NCBI RefSeq assembly: GCF_009664855.1
Contig: NZ_CP045928.1
Coordinates: 558,001 to 622,000, forward strand
Length of the DNA: 64,000 nt
Origin: Flavobacterium sp. SLB02
Lineage (GTDB): Bacteria > Bacteroidota > Bacteroidia > Flavobacteriales > Flavobacteriaceae
Direction of reading: 5' to 3'
Position 1 is the first letter of the stretch. The number at the start of each line of letters is the position of its first letter. The position numbers and the translations under genes are program-made. Positions 41,218 to 49,207 of the stretch are shown piece after piece. The notes beneath the pieces were generated by a model that made no database searches, was not told where the DNA came from, and saw only the letters and a program-made list of their open reading frames with translations.

Positions 41218-42480
41218 CTATTTTTTCCAGGTGAAAATTCTAGGATTTACAGAAATCATTAACCATGCCCAGTTGTTGGTATGTCCTGCATATCCAGGAG
41301 TTTTAAGAACTTCTAAAGTTTTGGTACCAAACATTTGAGAATATCCTCCTGTAAGTGTGATATCTTTTTTGAAATTGAATCCGGCTGTAAAGTCAACCTC
41401 AGTTCCTAAATAAGAATCCATTTTTTTATTTGCTACCACTACATCAGCAGCAGATAAGAATACGTGTGGCATTAATGCAAATTGCCATTTTTTTACATTG
41501 TAATTGAATTTCAAAGAAGCATCTTGTAAACCAACACTGTTTTGATGACCACCGCCAACATAGAAATAATCCATGTAACCGTTGAATGCGTGGTTAGTAC
41601 CAAAAATAGGATTGAATGATTTGATTACTGTACTTCCCTCATTTGTATCTTTTCCTGATAAATATTCGTAACCAACACCAGCTTTAAATGAATCTGTTAT
41701 AGCATATGCAAAGTTTACTGCACCATCCCATGCACTAACCTGATTGTCTGTACTTTTTCCGGTTTGACCGTAGAAACTTAAGTTACTGTCAGTTTTTTTG
41801 GTTTTGTAAGTCAGGTAAGTTCCAAAAGTTTGTTTGTAGTCAACTAGTAGTTTTTGTGCAGGATTAGCATATTCATAACCTGTATTCAAAACTAATAAAC
41901 TAATACCTAATTTGTCTGCATTAGTATGGTACCATGCGTATTGCATCGCTTTGCAATTACCTACTTTGTAAGGAGTTTGAAAATTGTTTTCGGCATCAGA
42001 GTTATAGGCAAATCCCATATCAAGCTGATGGTTTTTTGGATGGAACGAAATCATTACAGCATCGTGACTTTGTCCTTGTTGCAACCAGTCAATTTCTCCC
42101 ATAATACGTTGATTGTCATATGAAAGAACCTGACGACCGGCTCTTGCGCTCCATTTTTCACTGATATCATATTGCGCCCAGGCTTCAAAAACGGCTACAC
42201 CATTTTTATCTGAAGTTGCAGTTGTTCCCACATCTCCCCATGTTCTTACATTCTGTAAAGTTAATTTTACAGATAATTGATCCTGTTTGTAATTAAAATT
42301 TAATCTTGAACGTTGTGAGATTTGCGAAGTTGCTTCTTTTCCTTCTGGTATAAGAGTCTTGTATCCGTTACGATATTCAAAACGTGGTCTTAATTGCAAA
42401 TTTGCATCAAATTCCTGCGCCTGAATGTCAAAGCTTATTCCTACTAGTAATAAAAGTAGAATTAATTGTAGTTTTTTCAT
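41218..42480 (-). CDS. Alginate-export-type outer-membrane porin
   Basis: A 420-residue beta-barrel protein with a signal peptide (residues 1-21, ending AQA before QEFD). The pattern LQLRPRFEYRNGYK ... SQRSRLNFNYKQDQLSVKLTLQNVRTWGD ... RAGRQVLSYDNQRIMG is typical of the alginate-export porin family, and it ends in an alternating strand (NWAWLMISVNPRIFTW). It is 104 bp downstream of narK on the same strand, so co-transcription and a role in nitrate passage across the outer membrane are plausible. Confidence 0.85.
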   Translation of the reverse strand: MKKLQLILLLLLVGISFDIQAQEFDANLQLRPRFEYRNGYKTLIPEGKEATSQISQRSRLNFNYKQDQLSVKLTLQNVRTWGDVGTTATSDKNGVAVFEAWAQYDISEKWSARAGRQVLSYDNQRIMGEIDWLQQGQSHDAVMISFHPKNHQLDMGFAYNSDAENNFQTPYKVGNCKAMQYAWYHTNADKLGISLLVLNTGYEYANPAQKLLVDYKQTFGTYLTYKTKKTDSNLSFYGQTGKSTDNQVSAWDGAVNFAYAITDSFKAGVGYEYLSGKDTNEGSTVIKSFNPIFGTNHAFNGYMDYFYVGGGHQNSVGLQDASLKFNYNVKKWQFALMPHVFLSAADVVVANKKMDSYLGTEVDFTAGFNFKKDITLTGGYSQMFGTKTLEVLKTPGYAGHTNNWAWLMISVNPRIFTWKK

Positions 42481-42584
42481 AATTGGTTTCTTTGAATATC
42501 AGCAAGATTATAAGAAAAATAGTTCGTTATATATGGTGAAAATCATGTTAATGCTTATTTTTTGTTCTGAAATTTTTATTTAAT

Positions 42585-44063
42585 TTATTGTCTGTCAATT
42601 ACTTTTGCGAATATTGGTGATTTTTCTTTCATAATTTTAGTTATAGTGTAATGCATCCATATTAAGCAGACAGCAGAAAAAATGAGAATAAAAATCCAGG
42701 AACTGGACCAGATTCCGGTTGCTGTTAAAAGGTATCCAAAAATGATTGGTCCGAAGAAACCGCCCAAACCGCCAATCATGCCCACCATACCGCCTACAAC
42801 GCCAACTTCGGTAGGGAAATATTCCGGAATATGTTTGTAAACTGCCGCTTTTCCTATTCCCCACGAAATTCCAATTAGTATTACCAAAACCAGAAAGACC
42901 CACATATTTGCATCGAATTTAATCACTGTAATTCCTTTCGCTAAAAGTTCTTTTTTCTTTACTGTCTGGTTTTGTTCGACCACGACTTGCTGCCAGGAGG
43001 TACTGGTTGGGAAAATGGCGCTTTCGCTTAGATCTTCTTTCTTTTGCGCAACGGTAAAATCCGTTTCTCCAATCTTAATGTTGCTATTTGAAACGGAAGT
43101 TATAGTACCTTTTTTAGTGGCTAGAACGCCTGGTCCGGTAGTGGTGATTTCCATTTTTGGAATCATCAATAAAGCGCTTAAAATTACTGATGAACTCAAA
43201 ACCCAATACATCACTTTTCTGGCTCCGAATTTATCTGATAAATATCCTCCAAAAGCGCGAATTACCCCTGATGGTAAACTGAAAAGAGTAGCAAATAAAC
43301 CGCCCATAACTAAACTGGTTTGATAGACATTCATGAAATTAGGTAATAACCATTGCGAATAAGCCACAAAACATCCGAATACTAAAAAGTAATAAGCTCC
43401 AAAACGCCATACCCGGGCTGATTTTAAAGAACCCAGCATTTGAGAAACGCTTTTAGTATTGTTCTCTATTTTTTTGTTTTTGGCGAATATTAAAAAAGCG
43501 ACTCCTATGACCAATAGTGAGATGGCATAAATAACAGGCAATATTTTCCAGCCATTTTGAGGATCATCAACAGAGAAATGATTTAATAAGGAAGGTGCGA
43601 GAAAAGTGGTTATTGCGGCTCCGGCGTTCCCCATCCCGAAGATTCCCAGGGCACGGCCTTGCCATTCTTTTGGATACCAAATCGAGGTATATCCAATCCC
43701 GACAGCAAAACTTGTTCCGACCATTCCGAAGAAAAAACTCAATAAAGCAAACATAAAAAAACTGTCGGCATAAGGAAGCAGAAATAAAGGAATCGAGCAG
43801 AGGAGGAGTAAAAGTGAAAAAACGTATTTTCCGCCATATTTATCCGTTAAAATTCCAATTGGCAGACGCATGATCGAACCGGTTAATATGGGAATACCCA
43901 GAAGCCAGCCCACCTGAACAACGCTCCAGTGAAAAATTCCGTTATCGACTAAAAAGGTTACTAAAACACCGTTTAGTGTCCAGCAGGCAAAACACACTGT
44001 AAATGCCAATGTGTTCAAAATTAAAATTTTGTGAGATTGAGATAATGAGTTTGTAGTTTTCAT
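42585..44063 (-). CDS. narK: NarK-type nitrate/nitrite transporter with insert
   Basis: A 492-residue MFS transporter. Both nitrate signature motifs are visible: FGMGNAGAAITTFLAP near residue 145 and GIGKAAVYKHIPEYFP near residue 405. Between roughly residues 305 and 388 is a soluble insert of about 80 residues (from GPGVLATKKGTITSV to ITVIKFDAN), including a VVVEQNQTVKKKELL segment recalling a lipoyl-like hairpin. NarK imports nitrate or exchanges it for nitrite. The promoter carries an AAGT-N6-ACTT site at 44089. Confidence 0.9.
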   Translation of the reverse strand: MKTTNSLSQSHKILILNTLAFTVCFACWTLNGVLVTFLVDNGIFHWSVVQVGWLLGIPILTGSIMRLPIGILTDKYGGKYVFSLLLLLCSIPLFLLPYADSFFMFALLSFFFGMVGTSFAVGIGYTSIWYPKEWQGRALGIFGMGNAGAAITTFLAPSLLNHFSVDDPQNGWKILPVIYAISLLVIGVAFLIFAKNKKIENNTKSVSQMLGSLKSARVWRFGAYYFLVFGCFVAYSQWLLPNFMNVYQTSLVMGGLFATLFSLPSGVIRAFGGYLSDKFGARKVMYWVLSSSVILSALLMIPKMEITTTGPGVLATKKGTITSVSNSNIKIGETDFTVAQKKEDLSESAIFPTSTSWQQVVVEQNQTVKKKELLAKGITVIKFDANMWVFLVLVILIGISWGIGKAAVYKHIPEYFPTEVGVVGGMVGMIGGLGGFFGPIIFGYLLTATGIWSSSWIFILIFSAVCLIWMHYTITKIMKEKSPIFAKVIDRQ

Positions 44064-44088
44064 AGCACTTATAATTTTTGATAAAAAT

Positions 44089-44102
44089 AAGTACTATAAC
44101 TT
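44089..44102 (-). promoter_or_regulatory. AAGT-N6-ACTT operator of narK
   Basis: AAGTACTATAACTT on the plus strand (AAGTTATAGTACTT towards narK) lies 25 bp before the narK ATG and is followed by ATTTTTATC, a weaker -7-like element. Same class as 24566, 38473 and 51755. Confidence 0.6.
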
Positions 44103-44139
44103 AGTTAAAAACTGCTAAAACGCAGTTTTTGAAAAATAA

Positions 44140-44157
44140 TTACGTATTTATACGTAT
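44140..44157. promoter_or_regulatory. Distal TTACG-N8-CGTAT palindrome upstream of narK
   Basis: It contains the 14-bp palindrome ACGTA-N4-TACGT (44142-44155). It overlaps the stop codon of the broken gene at 44140-44582 and lies about 53 bp upstream of the proximal narK operator, centre to centre. A TTACG-N8-CGTAA relative lies upstream of nirB (51818-51835). Confidence 0.55.
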
Positions 44158-44582
44158 ATTTTTATTTGACTTATATTGCTCTATTGTAGCCCAAGTTGTT
44201 TTTAGAATTTTATAATCGTATTCAGGTTCTAATTTATTGTCAGCATTCTGTTTTATTACAGATTGTGATAGAAATATTACATTAAATTTTGATTTAATAC
44301 CTGGAATTATTTTGATTTTTTGATGAGTTATATAAGTTTTGGAATTGCATAAATCTAAGACACGAAAAGTTTCTCCTCTTCTGTCTTTACTATGGTAACA
44401 GAAGCAAAAGCAAGTGGTCCACATAATGCAGGACTCGGCAAGTGATCAACTATAAAGGCTTGTGTGTTTGATTTTAGCTTAAAATATTTCCAGTTTTTTC
44501 TAATTGAATCAGAACTATTTTGTGAATAAATTTTTAGGCTTAAGATAAAAATTAGAAGAGTAAATTTTAATAGGTTTCTCAT
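44140..44582 (-). pseudogene. Small exported hypothetical protein, frameshifted
   Basis: The reading frame opens at 44582 with a signal peptide (MRNLLKFTLLIFILSLKIYS) and runs to KTEEEKLFVS-stop near 44355. The adjoining frame continues without break as GETFRVLDLCNSKTYITHQK ... NKNIRINT to 44140. One missing base near 44375-44390 would join them (TEEGETFRVLDLC), giving a protein of about 147 residues. So it is a one-base frameshift or a sequencing error. I do not recognise the family. It starts 11 bp after the response-regulator stop. Confidence 0.7.
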
Positions 44583-44592
44583 TGAGAAGTTA

Positions 44593-45252
44593 TTATAGTA
44601 AAGAATACTCAGTCGCTTTATTCGAAAGTTCCATTAAATTTTTAACTTTTAACTTTTTCATTAAGTTAAAACGATGTACTTCGGCAGTACGCTTACTGAT
44701 ATCAAGTGCTTCAGCGATTTCTTTGTTCCCTTTTCCGGACAATAAAAGTGTGAGGATTTCTTTTTCTCTTTTGGTAATCATCATTTCTTCGGACAAGCTT
44801 TGTTTCGGTTCTAATGATGTCGAAGAGTTGGTTAATTGGCTAATTAATATAGACGAAATATCTCCGCTAAAATATTTTCCGCCGGCAGCAACGGTATGCA
44901 GTGCTTTTAGGAATTCTTCTTTGCTTGATCCTTTTAATAAATAACCATCGGCTCCGGCTTTTATAGACTTTAATACGTATTCTTCAGACTCGTGCATAGA
45001 AAGCATGATGATCTTTACATTATTATTTTCGCCTCTAAGTTTTTCTACTACCTCGATACCGGTTAAGTTAGGCATACGAATATCTACTATAAGTAAATCA
45101 GGTTTGCTGGTTGCAACCACTTCAAGAGCATCTGCACCATCGATTGCTTCTCCTACAACCTCGATGTTTGCTTCGTTTTCAAGTAATGATTTAATTCCAT
45201 CTCTTACAAAAACATGATCATCTGCCAGTACTACACGAATGATATTACTCAT
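44593..45252 (-). CDS. NarL/LuxR-family response regulator
   Basis: A 219-residue response regulator. The receiver domain has the acidic pair Asp11/Asp12, the phosphorylation site Asp57 (LLIVDIRMPNLTG) and Lys of LLKGSSKEE. The LuxR-type HTH is at the C-terminus (LTKREKEILTLLLSGKGNKEIAEALDIS then KRTAEVHRFNLMKKLKV). It pairs with the NarX-like kinase at 45895, also on the minus strand, although 642 bp of repeat-rich DNA separate them. Two TACGTA half-sites upstream suggest autoregulation. It probably activates nitrate genes. Confidence 0.9.
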   Translation of the reverse strand: MSNIIRVVLADDHVFVRDGIKSLLENEANIEVVGEAIDGADALEVVATSKPDLLIVDIRMPNLTGIEVVEKLRGENNNVKIIMLSMHESEEYVLKSIKAGADGYLLKGSSKEEFLKALHTVAAGGKYFSGDISSILISQLTNSSTSLEPKQSLSEEMMITKREKEILTLLLSGKGNKEIAEALDISKRTAEVHRFNLMKKLKVKNLMELSNKATEYSLL

Positions 45253-45279
45253 AATTTACTTAAATTTTATTTTGGATTT

Positions 45280-45320
45280 TTACGTATATTCATCTACAAA
45301 GAAGACGCTAATATACGTAA
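45280..45320. promoter_or_regulatory. TTACGTATAT / ATATACGTAA inverted pair before the response regulator
   Basis: Two perfect 10-bp arms (45280-45289 and 45311-45320) with a 21-bp spacer lie 28-68 bp upstream of the response-regulator ATG. The TACGTA core recurs in the distal sites of narK and nirB, so it may be the binding word of this regulator. Confidence 0.55.
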
Positions 45321-45639
45321 TTTTTAGATTTTAATTTCTAAATTTTTAAAATTGCAAATTCTAATATTAAAGCCAACATTAAAATATCATTAAAAAATGA
45401 ATCATATCATAAATTATATGTTGCTATTTGAGATGGTCTTGGGTTGAACTTTGTCAAAGTTTGCTGCGAATTACATTATTCATTTATCAAAGATTGGTGA
45501 TTAAGATTGTGTTCCTTCGACTTCGCTCAGGATGAAAAGATTGCGAATCGTCTTGCGCTGAACTTTGACAAAGTTTTTTCATGAAGTTTATCATTTCTGG
45601 TAAATTTTGAGTAAATCAGAAGTTCTTTTGAAAGCGATT

Positions 45640-45813
<174 letters not shown>

Positions 45814-45894
45814 TGATAGATTTTACGTTTCGAGGCTTCGACTTCGCTCAGCCTGACAAGATTGTGTGTAATTGGAATTTGGAATTTCCTTTTT

Positions 45895-47700
45895 CTAAAT
45901 CGGAATATTAAAAGTAATTCTCGTTCCTTCGCCCGGAATAGAATTAATAAATACGCGACCGTTTACGTATTGAATTCGCTCTTTCATAAACAATAATCCC
46001 ATTCCGGATTCGCTATTGCGTTTTTTGTCTACGGCATGAATATCAAAGCCTTTTCCGTTGTCGTCTACGATAATGCTTAACAAAGTATTACTGTGCGAAA
46101 GCTGGACAATTATATGCGATGATTCGGCATATTTTATGGCATTATTGATGGCTTCCTGTGTTAGTCGGTAAATGTTGATTTCGATTAGAGAATCTAAACG
46201 CTGATTAAAGTCGGTTTTGTTGTAAAACAGAATTTCTTTTCCGGTTAGTTTAGAAAGTTCCTGGGTAAGTTTTGCCAAAGAGGAAACTATGCCGTGATCG
46301 CTGAGTTCCGGAGGCATTAAGTTGAAAGTGGCGGTGCGAACGCCTTTTATAATGTCAAGAGATAGTTTCTTTAGATATTCTATTTTTTGAGCTGATTTTT
46401 CTTTGTCGTCGAGATTGATACTTTCCAGACTAAATTTTAATCCGGTAAGCATTTGCCCAATTCCGTCGTGAATTTCTTTTGCGATTCGGTTTTGTTCGTT
46501 TTCCTGATTTTCAACGATTTTACTCGAAATGATTTTTTGCTGATTGATTTTTTCGGTGCTGTTTTCGATATTCAGACGTTCGACTTCGCGCTGTGCTTTT
46601 TTACGCTCGGTAATATTGAAACAAATTATTAAAAGTTCTGATTCTTCTTTTTTGATTGTGACTGGAACCATCGACAAATCAAGCCAAAAAGTCTGGGCTT
46701 CTTTATTGATGATTTTAATTTCGCCCTGCCAGCCACTTCTGTGTTTCTCAAAGATGATTCGGTCAATATTGAGTTGTTCTTTCTCGTCGGTTGTTAGCAC
46801 TTCAGAGAATTTTTTATCAGAGGAGAATCGGGTATAATTTAAAAGTTTGGCAAATTTTTCTCCAATATGAATAATCGAGCCATCGGGTGCAATACGGCAA
46901 TACAGCAGCGTATTTTCCATGGCGTAATTCAGGGACTTTAATTCTTTTACAGAGTTTTCTTTTATTTCGCTAATAATTTCAGTGTCATAAGCGAGTTTTA
47001 AAGCTTTCTTTTCAGAAGATAAAAGTTTGGCAATCAGTTTTTCTATTTTTTTGTTGGTAGGTTTAAAGATGAAGAAAAACTCCATTAGCAAAACGAAAAG
47101 TGTAAAGGCAAAAATCCAATATTCTATTTTGCGTTGTTCGGTTACTTTTTCGTGGGCTTCAAGATCGTACTGACTTACAATTCGATTCATTTTTGAAAGG
47201 AAGAGCCCTTCGTTTTTCAGGATCGTCTGAACCAGTTTTTGATTCTGGGCTAAATTGCTTTTTTGTTTTAAGTTTAATAGAAAAGAATCTGTCGATTGGC
47301 TGATAGTGCTGAAAACCGGATTGATTTCGGCATACAATTTATTTAAGGTTTCGCTTTTTTCTTTAGGGAAAGCTAAACTGTCGTTGCCGTTTTCAAGCGC
47401 ATTTTGAGTGGTTTTCCAGAGTTCGAGAACATTCTTTAAATGCAAAATTTGTTTTTGGGAAACGGTGTCTGAAACATAATTTAAAATCAAAACTTCTTTT
47501 ACAATTTTCTGGCTCAGCATTCGCTGTTTGCCTGAAATGTTTATGATTTTAGAATCGCTTAATTGTTGTTTTAAATTGTACTGAACCAGGATCTGGCTTA
47601 GAATAACGGTTATAGCAATAGTCCAGAGGGCAAAAAAATACCAACGGCGTAAATTTTTGAAATTGATTTTATCTGCAGCTTCCTGATTGCTTTTTTTCAT
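45895..47700 (-). CDS. NarX-like nitrate-type sensor histidine kinase
   Basis: A 601-residue kinase. Helix 1 (about 20-40) and helix 2 (about 193-213) enclose a periplasmic PilJ/NarX-type sensor; residues 48-70 (SDSKIINISGKQRMLSQKI) resemble the P-box that binds nitrate in NarX. A PAS domain follows (about 255-370), then a coiled segment, the HisKA_3 phosphoacceptor in IAKEIHDGIGQ (His411) and an HATPase domain with DDNGKGFD and GMGLLFMKERI. It is on the same strand as nirBD and the response regulator. Nitrate sensing is inferred from the P-box-like helix and context. Confidence 0.87.
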   Translation of the reverse strand: MKKSNQEAADKINFKNLRRWYFFALWTIAITVILSQILVQYNLKQQLSDSKIINISGKQRMLSQKIVKEVLILNYVSDTVSQKQILHLKNVLELWKTTQNALENGNDSLAFPKEKSETLNKLYAEINPVFSTISQSTDSFLLNLKQKSNLAQNQKLVQTILKNEGLFLSKMNRIVSQYDLEAHEKVTEQRKIEYWIFAFTLFVLLMEFFFIFKPTNKKIEKLIAKLLSSEKKALKLAYDTEIISEIKENSVKELKSLNYAMENTLLYCRIAPDGSIIHIGEKFAKLLNYTRFSSDKKFSEVLTTDEKEQLNIDRIIFEKHRSGWQGEIKIINKEAQTFWLDLSMVPVTIKKEESELLIICFNITERKKAQREVERLNIENSTEKINQQKIISSKIVENQENEQNRIAKEIHDGIGQMLTGLKFSLESINLDDKEKSAQKIEYLKKLSLDIIKGVRTATFNLMPPELSDHGIVSSLAKLTQELSKLTGKEILFYNKTDFNQRLDSLIEINIYRLTQEAINNAIKYAESSHIIVQLSHSNTLLSIIVDDNGKGFDIHAVDKKRNSESGMGLLFMKERIQYVNGRVFINSIPGEGTRITFNIPI

Positions 47701-47761
47701 TCGAAGAGATTTGTCTTTTATCGGAAAATGAAATTCGCCTTTAGCTCATTTCATCCTCAGA

Positions 47762-48346
47762 TTACAATCCTAAAGAGGCTTTTATTAAGTTGAGATTTTC
47801 TTCAGAATAATTAATTTTTAAGGCTTCCTGATGTCCTTTGTCAGACATTTTATCCCAGGTTTTTTTGATGATGTTTTTTAGTTTTTCATCATCGTGTTTA
47901 TGAACAAACGGATCCAGGTAATATTCTAAAAATACCAGACAAATTATGTCTTCAAGCAATTGAGTTTCGGCATCTTTCTTCAATAATTTCTTTTCGATTA
48001 AAAAAGAAACGCGATCGATAAAATCCTGATTATATCCTGCTTTTTCTAAAATTTCGGCGGTGGTTTTGGCGTGAAATTTTTTCAGGTCTTCTCTCCATCT
48101 CAAATAACCCACACGATCCATTGGGTAGGATTCGCGCGCTACTTTCCATCGGCAAATGTGCTGTGCTTTTGAGGCAATCTGAATTTGTTCTGAAGCTTCA
48201 GGTTCAAACTGCATCAGTCTTTCGTACATTCTGTTGGAGTACAACAATTCCTTTGGATATTCGGTATTCTGGTCGATTTCGATATTCGGATCCTGTGCGT
48301 TTTCAGCATCAATCCATTCGCTTGCTTTTTGAAAAGGTGTGTTCAT
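47762..48346 (-). CDS. DUF4202 domain protein
   Basis: A 194-residue protein when started at the ATG on 48346 (MNTPFQKASEWIDAENAQDPN); a longer in-frame start at 48373 is less likely. Characteristic segments are SKAQHICRWKVARESYPMDRVGYLRWREDLKKFHA and CLVFLEYYLDPFVHKHDDEK. DUF4202 is an all-helical family, often found near nitrite or nitrate assimilation genes, with conserved His, Cys and Asp residues that suggest metal binding. It sits between nirD and the sensor kinase on the same strand. Function unknown. Confidence 0.85.
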   Translation of the reverse strand: MNTPFQKASEWIDAENAQDPNIEIDQNTEYPKELLYSNRMYERLMQFEPEASEQIQIASKAQHICRWKVARESYPMDRVGYLRWREDLKKFHAKTTAEILEKAGYNQDFIDRVSFLIEKKLLKKDAETQLLEDIICLVFLEYYLDPFVHKHDDEKLKNIIKKTWDKMSDKGHQEALKINYSEENLNLIKASLGL

Positions 48347-48404
48347 TTTTTTGGTAAGATAATAGAATTTCAAAGATACATAATTAACTAATAAAGCTTA
48401 ATTT

Positions 48405-48548
48405 TTAAACGCATAGAAACATAGGTTTTTGACTTTTTAAGAAAAAAGAAAATTAAAAAGAAACTAGTTTCTAACACATAGCTATGTTTGTTAATGCAAG
48501 TGAAACGCCTTCTTAGGGTTTCTAAAGGCTATGTTTCTATGTGTTTAA
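48405..48548. repeat. 144-bp inverted repeat, 'ACACATAGAAACATAG' family, complete copy
   Basis: TTAAACGCATAGAAACATAG at the left is nearly inverted with CTATGTTTCTATGTGTTTAA at the right. Internal AAGAAACTAGTTTCTAACAC is itself palindromic and AAGTGAAACGCCTT follows. A very similar complete copy is at 59144-59332; partial copies are at 4342, 6341, 26711 and 49123. Confidence 0.85.
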
Positions 48549-48570
48549 ATTGTTTTAGTCTGGAAATTAA

Positions 48571-48948
48571 TTAATCTGTAAAACCTACAAATACTTCGTT
48601 TTCAATCACTTTAATAGGGTAAGTTGCTATTTTATAATCATCGCCATTTAGGTTAGAACCATCTACTAATGAGAATGTTTTTTTGTGCATTGGACAGGCA
48701 ATTTTTGGGATATCATCTGTAGATCCTGTCATGCCTCTTGCGAGAACCATTTCCATTTTATGCGGGCAGGCATTTTGGCAAGCGTACCATTCGTTGCGGC
48801 GTGCGAAATTAAAAATGGCAATTTGTTTGTTTTTGTATTTGATGCAACCGCCACGATTGGTAGGGAAATCTTCTACTTTTCCGGCTTTGAACCAAATTGT
48901 TGCATCGTTTGGATGAACTGTTTTGTATTGATTTAAGATTTCTTCCAT
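48571..48948 (-). CDS. nirD: Nitrite reductase small subunit (Rieske)
   Basis: A 125-residue Rieske-type protein from the ATG at 48948 (MEEILNQYKTVHPND); a longer frame to 48996 has no family support. The Rieske region reads CPHKMEMVLARG and ACPMHKKTFSL. NirD-type proteins often keep the fold, and here the Cys and His positions of the 2Fe-2S cluster appear present (CPHK, CPMHK). It works with NirB in NAD(P)H-dependent reduction of nitrite to ammonium in the cytoplasm. It lies 259 bp after nirB with a partial repeat between. Confidence 0.9.
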   Translation of the reverse strand: MEEILNQYKTVHPNDATIWFKAGKVEDFPTNRGGCIKYKNKQIAIFNFARRNEWYACQNACPHKMEMVLARGMTGSTDDIPKIACPMHKKTFSLVDGSNLNGDDYKIATYPIKVIENEVFVGFTD

Positions 48949-49122
48949 TTTGATAAGTTTTGTGTTTCTGTTTCTTATCCCTCTTTTTACAATCAAGAGA
49001 GTTTGATGGCGCAGTAAAAAAGAGGGAAAGAGGACAGCAAACGTTTTGTGATATTTTTTTTCTTTTTTTTGGAGCTGAATTGTTTAATTAAAAATTGAGA
49101 ATTAAAAATTAAAAATCTTTGA

Positions 49123-49191
49123 AAGCTATGTGTGTTAATGAAAGTGGAACGCCTTTTTTAAGTTCAATTATTCTATGTTTCTATGTGTTGA
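49123..49191. repeat. Right half of the 'CTATGTTTCTATGTGTT' repeat in the nirB-nirD gap
   Basis: AGCTATGTGTGTTAATGAAAG then TGGAACGCC and TCTATGTTTCTATGTGTTG match the right half of 48405-48548. It lies 17 bp after the nirB stop. Confidence 0.7.
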
Positions 49192-49207
49192 AAAATTATT
49201 TATAAAG

